The position numbers and the translations under genes were made by a program. A stretch of 64,000 nucleotides of DNA from Viscum album (Eukaryota; Streptophyta; Magnoliopsida; Santalales; Viscaceae). Shown piece by piece: positions 13,727-26,401 of this stretch (position 1 is the first letter of the stretch; the number at the start of each line of letters is the position of its first letter). The stretch is from positions 1,189,360,357 through 1,189,424,356 of the forward strand of contig OY728152.1 of NCBI GenBank assembly GCA_963277665.1, written 5' to 3'. The notes under the pieces were generated by a model. That model ran no database searches. It was not told the DNA's origin and saw nothing but the letters and a program-made list of their open reading frames with translations.

Positions 13727-15448
13727 TGAACCATCCTAGATACCCAAGTATATAGATAAAAAAGCTGGTCTAAAAATAACTCAAAGGGTGTTACTGATCC
13801 CAACGGGATAGAGACTAGCACCTGGAATAAAAAATAAGTCAAAGGGAATGATTTTTACCCAAGTACAATGAATCAAGATAAAACAGTGGAAGATAAATCA
13901 ATACACACTCAGTATGACAAACACACATTAATGAGAAATGTACCATAATAAAATAGACATAAATTCTAAAGAGATACATCTTATAAAATATGATACAGTA
14001 TTTTTCAACCTAAATTCTCCAAATACCCATGTTACAAGTGTACTATATCACCATCTATCACTAGCATCACTCCAGGTCCCATGAATTAAATAGACCAGCC
14101 ACCTCAAATTATAGCTTTCCCTTTTTATGGACTAGGAATAATAAGATATAAAAACACCTGAAGAAAAATATAGGGTTCTATAAAAGGTTCCTTGTATGAT
14201 TTCACCAAATTTTCTAGAAGCAGTTGCAATAAAAAGCATATTTTTCATTAATTTTTAATAAACAAGGCATGCAACAAAACTTTCACATTTTCATTCAAAA
14301 TAATATTTTTTAGAAAATAGATTTAAGTATATCAAAAAAAGCATAAAGGAACATTTTTTATAAAATATAATGGATTTGAATAAAATACCTTTATAGTCAC
14401 TGTAAAACATGGTCATAAGACCTAATGATTGTTAGTTCTTGGTTATAGAATGCACACACTACTCAGTTAATCATCACGGCTCAAAGTGTCTACAGACATC
14501 CCTAAGGTTGATTCCATTGGAATAAAAAATGAACATCCCATATGGGGACAATTATATCGAACTAGGTATAGTTAGAGACATAATTTTCAATCCATTTCTA
14601 TGGAAAATATTTATATAACCACCTACCTTTAATCACATGTCCAATCAAACAATTGTATCGGGAACTGCCAATGGAGAGCTGAAGGTTAGGGGGACCAAGG
14701 AAAATCCCTAGAATCAAAAATATATAAAAATAAGGATCTAATACACAAATTACATGTGGATTCATCACTCTCAAAGAGATATAGTGAAAAATATAGGTTG
14801 AAGGATCCAAAATCCTCTCTTGAGAGACTCCAAAAAACACAGGTTCAAATTGGATCAAATATGAGGTTATTGATATATAAAATAGGGATCAGGTTTTTTA
14901 ACTAGAAAAATAACATATTGAAACCATTAGAACCATGACATAGAACCTCTGAAGTGGGTTAAACCACTGTGTAGTGCAAAGGATCGTGCTCTATTGGTGT
15001 TGGTCAAAAATGCATCTGAGATATACAGTGAACTCCATGATTTAGATCTAAAAACCAAGATTGGACCACAACATGAGATAAATAATCATGTCATATAACC
15101 CAATATCTAAGAAGAGTTTATTCCATAGTCTCCCATAAATGTCACATCCATGAAAAAAATGGAAGAACCACCCCAAATTAATCACTCGAGCGTCTACTCC
15201 AATGTTAGCTCTGCACACCACAGTTATAACAAAAATTGAAAATACCCCAAAACTAGTTATGATTTTGTTGAATCATCTATGTTGAGCCACATTCTCAACA
15301 CCACAAACCCACTCAATATGGTGTACCTCCTTTTCTAAAACCCATAAAAATTACAAAAGCTATAGAAAATACCAAAAACTATACTCAAACAAAAGGTGAT
15401 CAAAGAAAATGTGTAAAAGTAACTAAAATATGGAAATGGGATGTTATA
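13727..15448 (-). repeat. 3' LTR of element C
   Basis: 1.72 kb, collinear with 20327-22565. Shared blocks include the AGGTCCCATGAAT region (near 14075 and 20670) and the GAACTGCCAATG region (near 14665 and 21690). It is about 0.5 kb shorter than its partner, mainly because the stretch matching 21180-21640 is absent or unrecognisable. Just inside it, 15449-15465 read on the minus strand is purine-rich (GGGGATA) and is the probable polypurine tract. Confidence 0.8.
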
Positions 15449-15484
15449 ATATCCCCATTATAAATAATTTTTACCCTAAAAAGA

Positions 15485-18400
15485 CTATAAATAATAATAA
15501 ACACTAAAGATATTAGTCCACTTCTCTCTCATCATTGCCTCATTCTCCCAAGTCTCGTGTGAATCAGAACTGTGTTGCCATAGCACTCAAAGAAAATGTA
15601 TTAACAAAAAATGAAGAACCTTTTTCTTAGAATAAATGATCTAAAATAGGTGTTTAGTTAAAGATAAATCAAGAACAATATCATGTTCCTCCCCTCTCAA
15701 AAAATGATACGGATCAGGGTGACACTTTTGAAGCTACTATTTATGAAATGTGTTATAAATAGACATCATCTTAGGTTGAAAATCCAGGAAATAAACCACA
15801 TTTCAAATTTCATCAAAAAAATAAAATGATCATGTATATCTTGGTTAAATATTTTCCTATTTTACAAGCCACTGATGACCCAATCGAGGTGAACCTCTTA
15901 GAAAAAATCAATTACAAACCAAAAAAACCAAAGGGAATCAACAATGATATGCATAGTATTTATACTAACTCTATGCCAACACTATTCTATTAAGAATAAA
16001 CTGAATAAATTTCCTCATCTCCTGGATCAAACTTAATAAAATAAAGGAAGTTTTACTAATCTCTAACCAACACAATGGATATTTACACTGGTAGGAATAC
16101 AAGGCCTCAAAGGGTTCCATACAGATGGACGATTGGTAACTATTGTTGTTGGAAAACTCAACCATTCCCAAATGACTATCCCAGGCTCCACCAAAGTCAT
16201 GAAGGAAATAAAAATCATATCTTATAAGATCTAAATATCAAATTCATTTCATTCATCCATATATGTAAGATATACAATTCTCAAACTAACCTATGACCTA
16301 ATCATATCCATGAGGCCTCTAAAAAAATGACAAGTAAACCAGGGGTACCTATCAAAAACTATAAGATTTTGAACTCTATGAAATCTTATAATCACTTACA
16401 CATATATATTTCCTAAGTCTTTAAATTTGGTTGTATCGTGAATGGGGAAAAGGTGAGATAATTTGGCCAGCCATTCAATCGCTACCCATATCGCATTCTT
16501 CCTTAAAGAGGTACAAGGTTACCAAACCATGAAATCCATAGAAATCTATCCCACTTCAAATTCGGCACTTGTAGAGAATAATGAAAAAAAAAGTTTCTGG
16601 TGATCGACCTTGACCTATTAGAAAGTATAACAATGTGAAATAAATACAGTGATGATCTGTCTAGTACCTAGACACCATAAAATTTTTCCAAATATCATAA
16701 AACATAATCATGGTTCTAGGGTACACTGGCCACTAGAGTTATTGAAATCCCCGATCACAACACTTCTCATTAGAAAAGGTACAACATATCATCTCTAAAA
16801 GAAAAGTATATCCTCAGGAGAGAATGAAAAATCAACGATGGTCTCCCCACCATAAAGATATTCTTTTAAGCTATATAATTATTCATCAAGATACATATCT
16901 AGAAAAATAATCTTAAGAAGATAGGAATTCAATGGGAAACTTTTCCACACAACCTCGGCCTCATCCTCCCAAACTCCCAAGTGCATGAGAGAAAAGAGAG
17001 CCATAAAATTCAACTCTTTTGATTATTCTTTCATGACCTGGGATAGAAACTTTTAGCTCAAGGAATCGTCAATGAAATTACCCTTCCAAGATTTATTACA
17101 AATGACAAAATAAAAATACTATAGGTACTCCACCAAATGTGTATGTGGTTGATTCAAGTATTTTTATAAGAATATATAGATTAGAATAGCATGATTGGAA
17201 TAAATGGTAAACATTTATCAGAAAAGTTAATATCTCTAAATATTAAGATAATTCATCACGTCTATGAGTTAAAAATCATGGAAAGAAAATTTATTCTAAT
17301 GTGTATTATGATTTCCATAACAATACTCTACCATGTGATCACCCTACATGATAATGCTACCCATACCCAAACAAGATGCACCACAAAATACCACATTGCC
17401 CTACCCAGCCTCTAGAATAATCAACACAAGTGTAGAAGTTAGAATACATTTCAACTCTTAAAAATAACTTCTACATTTAAAATCCCATAAGAAAATTACT
17501 CTTTTCTAAGTGAGAGTGGTCATTAGAGAAGCCAATTTTAAAGAATAATTTACATCCTAGTGGAAATACCCCACTAATCCCAAGAATCTATGAATATCAG
17601 AAACATTTTGTGATTGTTCTCATTTCATAATATACTTCATCTTCTCAGGATCGATTGAAATACTATGTTATGAAACCATGTGTCCCAAGAACCTCACTTA
17701 CTGAATCAAAAAATTACTTTAGATATATTGGTATATATTTAGTAATATCTCAAAAATTCTATAACTAATCGCAAGTGATGCATATAGTCCTCCTCATTTT
17801 TATAGAAAACCAAGATGTCATCCAAAAATACCATGATAAAAAAATCTAGATACTCTTGGAATATAAACTTCATTGGTGCCATAAAAGGTACAATATCATT
17901 GGTTAGACCAAAAGGCATAATAAGGTACTCATAATGGTTATACCTACTCCTAAATGTTGTTTTTGGTACATCATATTCTTTGATTCTCTTGATAACTATA
18001 ATGAAGATTGAACTTTGAGAACTAATTCACCCTTTTAAAATGTTAAAAAATCATCAATGTGAGGAAAAAGATACATATTATTTGCCATGACACTATTTAG
18101 TTTTTGTTAATCAACATAAAGGTGATTTGTCCCATGATCCTTCCCTATAAAAAGAACTAGCACCTCCCATGGTGATACACTTGGGCGTATAAATCATATA
18201 TTCAAAAAATCATCCATTTGGGTTTTAAACTCTTTCAATTTAGCTTCTTCTATGCTATAATAAGGAATACATATGGGTTGGGTTCCTGGTACCATGTAAA
18301 TAGAAAATTCTACTTCCCTTACTGGTGTAAAACTAGAAAGGTTAAATGGAAACATGTCAAGAAACTCCGAGATCGTTGTAGGAAGATCAGCACTCAATGA

Positions 18401-18830
18401 TTCTTGATCCATATAAAAAAATGTCATTATCACTCTACCAAAATCTGGAAGAGGAGTCCTATTTCTACTGAGTATCTAGTCCCATTATCCCATGAAAACA
18501 CAGCACATACCATTGGGGGAAGTAAAGAAGAACTGATTAAGATTTAAGTCAATCTGAGCCATATGGGAAATTTTATAATTCAGCTCAAAAATTAAATCAA
18601 TATATTTCATGTCAAGAACCATAAAATCCAAAGTGAGATTAATCTATCATAAAGATAAAGTACAATAATGTAATGGGAGACCCTACTCTATCTCTTTATT
18701 ATTAGGGGAATAATAATATTCATCACATAAGACGTCATCTCTAAATGAAGGCATAAAAAATTAACAACACGAGTAGATATGAATGAATGAGATGCACCAG
18801 TATCAAATATATCAATCACTAATTATAAAG
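15485..18830 (-). pseudogene. element C pol remnant: protease, RT, RNase H, integrase
   Basis: Read on the minus strand. The RT start at 18433-18194 reads EFLDMFPFNL and then VEFSIYMVPGTQPI. The RT active site FLDDILVFY is intact, with FLDD at 17828-17817. IDPEKM and HRFLGLVGYF follow near 17650-17590. RNase H is recognisable near 17400-17290. Integrase reads LVEFAYNNSY-like VEFSNNNSYQSS and EPFEALYSYQC at 16171-15971. The C-terminal ETWENEAMM near 15545 matches the ATWE block of the Del/Tekay C-terminus. Protease would lie at about 18830-18500. Frequent stops and frameshifts show it is dead. Confidence 0.82.
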
Positions 18831-18849
18831 ATATAAATATGAAAACTCT

Positions 18850-20290
18850 CACTATCACTAGAATAGAATCAACTTCCTCTAGAGACTATTTCACAACCTG
18901 AAGAAGCTACGTTATAGATGTCTATGGATAGAACCTCTTGGTTTTTGAAGAAAATGATTGCAACACTATACTTTTTGGTGTTGATGATCCTGTTCTACAA
19001 CATTTAGTAGAAAAAATATGAAAGAACCTATATAGGATGTCATAGTGACCACATGAACTATAAATCTTTGGTGCCTCAATACAAACCCACATTGAATGCT
19101 CAAACTTTCCGTACTGAATTAAAGTAAATAATCCTCTTCAAGTAACCACAAAATTTCTAGATAACACCCTCAATCAAGATCTTCCAAGAGAATATTCACA
19201 CTTTATCGTTCCTATAAAATAACTCACATATTTTCCATTAGGAGTAAGTGAAACTCCTATAAACCATAACTTTCTAGCCAGGTCAATCTAACCCATCAAT
19301 TCCCTACCCAATATGTTAGCATCTGAAGTATGCTTCAACATGAAAACTTGATATTACATATCATATCAAAGACACATCTCAAACCTTTGATCCTTTAGTT
19401 TCTCATTCATTACTACCTCAATAGAAAACTGAATAGGTTCTGAAAATTGGTTTTCATATTAATTAATAGTTCCATTTCCTTATTGAAGGTTGATAAACTC
19501 CATAGACTTTGTTAAAAACATCGATTATGGATAGAATTACTTTGTGAAAATATAACTACCTTATTTCAACTCCAATCCTTCAGGTTTCTTTCCTATAAAC
19601 ATTGAATCTTACCACCTATTTTTAGTCCCTTAAATATATAATGTATTTCATTTTACTTTTATTGAGTTAGATGTTTACAAGAACTCAAAATGAAATTCAA
19701 TATTATTCAACCAATCCTCAAAAAAATGAGGACCATTATATCCTCATAAAGATGGTGGATTATGGTGAAGAAACACTTAAGCATCATCTCCAGATTCATT
19801 CCTTTAAGGTTCAACAACTAGAGCCTAAACGGAAATGGGAATAACTCTATTTACTAGTTCTTGGATAGCAAGAACCACTATCTCAATTAGATACTGATCA
19901 AATATATGATTATTTCTTCTTGGTTCTTCAATAACTCCATCCTAATATCTATTCAAACGCCTTATTTTTTTCATGGTACTACACAATATCAATAGACATC
20001 ATAAAAACATCGGTAAGGATACTCAGATCATATAATCAATCGAGAAATGCAGGAATTTTAACTCTATAAATAGTTTTCAAACTCTTAGTATTTAAAAAAA
20101 TCAGATCATGTTTTTAAAAAATATAATTGGATAAATTTATTCCTCAAGGACATCTTTCCCAAGCACGCATGTGACTTAAGGCTCATTACAATGAGATATG
20201 GCTAGGAACACATTCACAAATACCCATGAAGTCTCAAAAATCCAACCTCATGTCTATCAGGAAAGCCCAAAAGTATATACTGACATCATA
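18850..20290 (-). pseudogene. element C gag region (heavily decayed)
   Basis: This stretch lies between the PBS and pol on the minus strand, where gag belongs, and has the right length for Del/Tekay Gag. A possible zinc-knuckle remnant near 19060-19000 reads SCGHYDILYR, in place of a CxxCGxxGHxxxxC knuckle. No long open frame survives and no Gag motif is certain, so the call is mostly positional. Confidence 0.45.
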
Positions 20291-20305
20291 GAAATATAAA
20301 CAACC

Positions 20306-20318
20306 GCCTTTGATACAA
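20306..20318 (-). other. primer-binding site of element C
   Basis: On the minus strand TTGTATCAAAGGC starts eight bases inside the 5' LTR end at 20327. It matches TTGGTATCAGAGC with few changes, the initiator tRNA-Met complement. It fixes the antisense orientation and which LTR is 5'. Confidence 0.7.
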
Positions 20319-20326
20319 TTTTTTCA

Positions 20327-22565
20327 TGAACCATCCTAGATAAACTGACATCGATACCTGATATAGTCCAAACAGGACCTGAAGGGCATTACTAATCTCC
20401 ACTAGCTAGTGACTAGAACCTGACATCAATAATAATTCCATGGGAATCATTTTTTCATATGTATAAATAATCAAGATAGAATTATGGAAGATAAATTAAT
20501 GAACTATCAGTCTTCCAGACATTCCTCAAGGAAAAAATTACAACAAGAAAGAAAACACAAAACCGATAGTGATACATCATCCAAAAGATAATATAATATC
20601 AATCAAGACAAAGTCTCACAATCTCTGTATAAATAGGAAATGATAGCTTGATCGGTCTCCACTATCAATCCAGGTCCCATGAATCAAGCACACCCACCAC
20701 CTCTAAGTGGTTCCCTCCTTTTTCCTAGACATGGAATAAAAATATCTATAAATACATGAAGGAAAATGTAGGGTGTGAGAAAAATTTCACAATAATATTT
20801 CACCAAATGATCTATAAGAAGTTTCAATAAAAAGAAATTATGTTCTAATTTAATTTTAAAAAAACAAGGAATGAAAGAAAACTTTCACATTTTCATTCAA
20901 AAAGATATTTCAAACAAAGAAGATGTTAGTATATCAAAACCGGCATAAATGAACATTTCTTATAAAATGTAAAGTACAAGAATAAAACATTTCTATAATC
21001 ACTAACATGAAATAATAAAATCAATACCTAGAAACATGGTCATAATACTTTATGTTTTTTAGTTTTTATCTTTAGAATCCCAACACTACTCCTTCAATCA
21101 TAATATATAAAAGTTTGTGTTCACATCCCTAAGGATCAGTCCATTGGGATAATCAAGTAAAACTTGTCTTAATAAGACTTTTCATCATCAATCAATTTCT
21201 AGTGAATCATATTCCAAGTATGCTCTTCCCAATCACACACTAACTACACAAGATAATATGATATTTAATTCAATCAATCAATCAATCAATCAATCATGGG
21301 TAATTCATTTATTTCAAATCAATTTGTATTTCAAATTCCCAATTTCAAGTTTCAAAATTCCTTTTCAATTTCAAAACCAAATCTTGATTTTTATTCATGT
21401 ACATGTATTTCAAAATAATATTTCATTTAAATACATTTTTATCAAGAACCAAAATAAAATCATCTCAAGACATATTTTCTCAATTTAAAAAAATTATAAA
21501 AACATTAAAAATTGGTTTCTATTCCAAAGAACTCATGCCTTGGAAATCAATCATCAAATCATAAAAATTAAAGTTTTAAAAAAAATTAAAATAAAATTAA
21601 ATTTAATAAAGAAAGAAAGTTTTCAATTTTTTGAAAAAACTTTACAGAACCACATACCATTAATCACTACATCAATGAAACACTCATATCAAGAACTGCC
21701 AATGAAAAGTCAAAGGCAAGGGAGATCAAGGAGAAATCCTTAGATTCAAGGTCCATAAAAATAAGGATCTAATCCATAAAAAATGTGTGGATTCATCACA
21801 CTAAAATATTGTGAGTATAAAAAAAATTATTCCACAACAAGGAAAGATGAACTTATTTAAGGAAGATTAATTGCACCAATTGTTACTTCGATCTAATAAG
21901 AAGATAGGATAAAGGAACCCAAATCCTATCTTTAGAGACTCTGAAAGATATAGGTTTTAATGGGTTTAAATATTAGGAGTTGGGAATATAAAATGGGGAT
22001 TGGAATTTTTTAATTTAAAAAAAATACCACACCATAGAAATCATCATCAAGGAAAAGAATTGTTGAAACACAACAGACCATGGAACAGTGAAAAGTACCA
22101 TGTTGTAGTGATGCCTTTCAAAACTGTGTCTATGAGATATGGAGAGATCTATATTGTAGATCTATAAAACCAGGAAGGGGGCAGGGAGTATAATAAACCA
22201 CAACATCATATATTACAATCGCTAAGAAGAGTTTTTTCTACATACTCCATTCCACGGTGAAACCATGCCAAAGAAGGTAGAACCACCCCAACACGAAAAC
22301 TCATCACGTGATGTCATAACTAGTTCTCCATGTCATAGTTAGACCTAAAAATGAATAACCCCAAAAACATTGTACACTATATACATATCATCCATGCTTC
22401 ATCTAACCTCTCCACATAGTATTCCCTCTCACTATGGTGTAGTTCTCTATAAAAAACCCATAAAAATTCCAAAACATCCAGAAAAAACCCAAAATGAAAC
22501 CCAAAAAAACATTTAATAAAATTAAAGGTATAAAATAACCTAAAATATAGTAATTGGATATTACA
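20327..22565 (-). repeat. 5' LTR of element C
   Basis: 2.24 kb, homologous to 13727-15448. It contains about 0.5 kb (roughly 21180-21640) with no visible match in the partner, including a (CAAT)n run. Element A's RNase H resumes about ten bases after its outer end. Confidence 0.82.
21271..21296 (+). repeat. (CAAT)n microsatellite
   Basis: About six perfect tandem CAAT units inside the part of element C's 5' LTR that has no counterpart in its 3' LTR. The lack of decay suggests recent slippage. Confidence 0.85.
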
Positions 22566-22574
22566 TTAAATATA

Positions 22575-23240
22575 TATATATCAAGATTTTAAATAAATCG
22601 TCTCATAAAAAGTGATCAATATGAGGAAGAGTAAATGATTATAACTACTCAACGATTATGATTTCTCAATACACCACCACCCTGTGAAGGAAAATAAGTT
22701 GGATAATGAATTAAGTAGGAAATATAATACAGTTTTGAATAAAATAAGGATTTAAAAACTTGATATATTTATGTAATTATTAAATTTGGATATGCTAAAT
22801 ATTTGGTAAGGAGAAATATCACACCTTTTCCAAAATAATTTATAAACAATCCATATTGGAAATGATAAAAAGTTATTAACATGATGATAAAAGTTTAAAA
22901 ATGATAAAATTTTATAATAGAAATTTAAATCTATTAATAATGGGAAATAAGAAGATTTTGAATATGGTGTGTAGAAATTTGGAAGGAGGCTATGTTTTCT
23001 ATCCATGTTTGAGCAAAAAATGGAATAATTAGATAAGGATCATAGCCCAAATTTATCTATAAACCCTACTAGTACCAAAATGTATCAGAATTTGAAGTGA
23101 CAATTTCTATGGTATAATAATAAATAGGAAATTATAGACTATATATCAAGATTATTTTTTCAATAAGTAAAGTGTAGGATACAATATCCAACAACATCTA
23201 TGAAACATCTCCCTGTCCCTCTGTGGAAATTGGATGATAA
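22575..23240 (+). pseudogene. element A pol, part 2: end of RNase H and start of integrase
   Basis: Directly after element C the sense frame continues where 13726 stopped. Near 22655-22720, with one frame change, it reads YDFSIHHHPVKENK and then ELSRK, the family's YHPGKAN...ALSRK end of RNase H. Near 23060-23110 it reads STKMYQNLK, the integrase zinc-binding region (G[GS]TKMYQDLK in the family). Near 23200-23238 it reads MKHLPVPLWKLDD, the PLPIPEWKW block. The frame is cut at 23240 by a solo LTR and resumes at 26402. Confidence 0.82.
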
Positions 23241-26200
23241 TGTAATGCCCCGACCACAGAAGCTTAGAGACTGTGCATTAATTATTACATTGTCATGGTT
23301 AAAAAGAATGAAATCCCAAAGGAAAAATCAGTTTAGTAGTCTTGAAGAAACTAGATACATATATGTAACTCAAATTACATTAAGAAAGGTAAAAAAGTAC
23401 AATACACAACAAAAACTAAAATCCGCATTGACGGAAACCCAATAATTGTTCTCCTCTTCATAACCTATTGAAGGTAAACAAATGAAAGGGGTGGGATCAA
23501 ATTCATAGTTAGGGTTACAAATATAGGAATCATGAATCAATAATTACTAAATAATAAACAACTTGGAATAGTCAAAATGGAAATGTGAATAAATGAAAAA
23601 ATCATTCCATTAATAAACTGAGAATGAAACTGCATCCATAGATTTTGTCATAGTGAAAACGTCATGGATAGTAATAACTGAAAATGAGTAAAAAAAGCTT
23701 TTAATTGGTAATTCAGGTATCTAGAACATGATACCACTATACTATTGAAACGGTTTAAGTCTGTGGGTAGAAACCTGTCTTGTTTTTTGAAACAAACTCG
23801 AAGGGTATGTCGCCAACTAATTGTCTCAAGAGACCTGTCGGTGCCTCAAGGGGCGATAGTGGTCCCAACCCATCACTGCATCTCCAAATAATTATATATA
23901 CATATATTCAATACAAGATTGATATTCCTATAAATTATCTATATATAATAGAGTATACGGATTCATCATCACTTCCACAGTCAAAACAACATTCAAAATA
24001 AACACCGTTGGTAAAATGGTATATGACTTAGACAATAATCATATATATGATATGAAAATATGGATATTTAATAGAAATATAATTTAAAATTAAAAATGAT
24101 CTAAAATGGGAAGTAGTTACATCACATAAGAATTATTAGGTGCACAATACAAAGTAAGTCACAATGAAATGGAAATTGAGACAAAGTCCCTCACCATAAT
24201 GTAATCAGTCAAATCATATGACTAAAACTTAATAACCATAAAATGAATCATTAAATACCGTGAATATAAATATAATAATGATATTATATGAAAAAGTTAA
24301 GTACACATACACCACATTCAATAAATTAGTGGTGAACGATGGAAATCTCGCGAAATTGAAAGTGAGATGAGAAACCCCTTACAAATATTTCGGCATGGTA
24401 ACAGGTGTTCTTGAGAGGGTTTAATGAGAGGTAAAGGGGTATAACATTATTTATATATCTTAAGGGATGTATGGGGGAGGTTAAAAAACATACCCCATCA
24501 TTAAGAATTAAAATATAAGAACACAACATTGGAGGAATTCTAGAATAAAAGTGAGAAAGAGGATCACTTACAAAGAACGTATCATTAGATTGAGGACAAA
24601 TAAATGAAATAATTATGTGTGAAAAACATAAAACCATGAAATAAAAGTGGATATACAGAATAAAAAAATAATAGGTCATTCACATATATTATTTTAATGA
24701 ACAAACCTATGATATTTATGTTTAAATCAATGAATGTAAATTGAATTAAGATATCCCATACCTTATGCTCGAAGGTGTTCTTGATTGTTCTTAACAACCT
24801 GAATAATCAAATTTAGCTTCATTAATTAATAATTAAATAATATCATAAAAATATAATTGATATGGGGTAACCATATTAGGTTCATTAATGTCCTTTTTAT
24901 GGGTTTAAGAGGTTCAATTTTATTGTTTTGGAAGCATTTTCTTCTATGGTTTTCATTATTCGTTTACTTGTATTCATGAAAGGAAGTTCATTTAAAAAGT
25001 GGTTAAACATCCAGAATTGTTAATATATATTATTTGTGAAATAAAATTGATATAAATTATCTTATAATGATTTTGGTTATATACCATGAGGTTAACTCAT
25101 TCGATAAGTTAGTGATAAACGCTTAGATTTAGATTGGCGGTTTTGTGCACAATGAACTTGTATTGTATTATTATTCCATATTATGAGTGTGTAGGGATTA
25201 CATAACATTAAATAAGATAAAATAAATATATTATGATTTGGTTCAACAATTAAAAGATTTTCATGACCATTATTAAAGATAGTAATGCAAATTGAAAACT
25301 CATCTTCCTTCTGTGTGATAAATTAGCACATCTCAGACGGTGTTTGTATTTATAGTATAAAAGGAGGGGAAAATAGAGATTATGATGAAGTATTCCATTA
25401 GAATAATGAAAATTTGGTAATTTTAAGGTAATTTAATTATCATGTCATTTGGATGAGGTGAGGTGATAAGAGAGAACAAAATAATGGAATTTGTAAAACA
25501 AATTGAAAGAAAAATTAAAAGAGGTTCACCTCTTGAGTACTCCTCCTTGAGAAACTCTTAAAGACCTTTGTTTTTGGCCTTTTGCTGACACCAGCAGGCC
25601 TTGGACGTGGGGAGAAATCTTAAGAAGATTATTTTTCATAATTTAGAAAATTATTGAAGCTTTATTAGTGAGGGAGGAAGAGGGGTGAGGGATGGTTTAT
25701 ATAGTGGAGGGGAGGAGAGTTTTCTTAATATTATAATCATTAATTTATTATTTCTTCTCAAGAATAGAAATCGTGAGTATTCCATGACCCAGAATAGTAA
25801 TAAGAGAATGTGATTTTGATATTTTGGTTCTTACATCACTCATGATTCTAGGACTAGTAAATTTAATTTATAATGTATGTATATGGTAAATTAATGTATT
25901 TTAATATTCACAAAAAATTCAAGTACTTCAGAAAAATACAAAAAATTCACTCTAACCATTTTTTGATGTGTAGAATCGAAAAAATAACTCTATTTTTCAA
26001 AGATAATTTTCTAAATATGATAAATTTAATATTTAATTTAAATAGTTATTTAATCGAAAAATAATAACACTTAAAATATTCGTCTTAATTTTTAGGCTGC
26101 CTATATTTTATTTACACATTTATAGGTATGGATACCATTAATAAGAGTCATATTACTATTCCTAAGGTTAAGTTAATATTAATAAGGGTATATTGGTATT

Positions 26201-26401
26201 CATAAGGGTTGTTTACTGTTCGGTGAAAATTATTTTAATTCTATTAGACTCTAAATATCACCCTGATCACAACCGTGTATGTCCATTTTTCAAAATTCAA
26301 AACACAGAAGTGGGAAAATTAAGTTTAAAGGATAGTTATAAATATATACTTAAAAAAATTGTGATCTCCAATTTACGTTTAGAAAACCTTGGGGTGTTAT
26401 A
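23241..26401 (-). mobile_element. solo LTR of the A family, antisense, nested in element A's integrase
   Basis: In plus orientation it starts TGTAATGCCCCGACC and ends GGGGTGTTATA. It is flanked by GATAA (23236-23240) and GATAT (26402-26406), a 5-bp target duplication with one mismatch. No internal region is present, so it is a solo LTR left by LTR-LTR recombination. Its reverse complement ends like A's LTR (CAAGACTACTAAA about 100 bases before the end). The first ~170 bases also match 35907 onward. The 117-codon minus frame at 24326-24679 lies inside it and has no support as a gene. Confidence 0.85.
25696..25704 (-). promoter_or_regulatory. TATA box of the antisense solo LTR
   Basis: On the minus strand CTATATAAA sits in a CT-rich context (CCCCTCCA before, CCATCCCTCACC after), matching the TATA region of element A's 5' LTR at 8268 and the second solo LTR at 39018. 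Confidence 0.6.

Larger units (their letters stand above)
13727..22565 (-). mobile_element. Ty3/gypsy element C (Del/Tekay-like), antisense, nested in element A
   Basis: An 8.8-kb antisense element bounded by direct LTRs 13727-15448 and 20327-22565. In plus orientation both start TGAACCATCCTAGAT and end GGATGTTATA / GGATATTACA. The internal 4.9 kb carries antisense pol and gag, a PPT-like tract beside the left LTR and a tRNA-Met PBS beside the right LTR. Left LTR is therefore 3' and right LTR is 5'. It splits A's RNase H. The flanking bases (TTTCC left, TTAAA right) do not form a clear target duplication. Confidence 0.85.

Noticed and set aside
24326..24679. 117-codon minus-strand frame, the longest outside the copia LTR
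   Set aside because: It lies inside a solo LTR in AT-rich DNA, has no recognised motif, and is not kept in the related LTR at 35907-39722.
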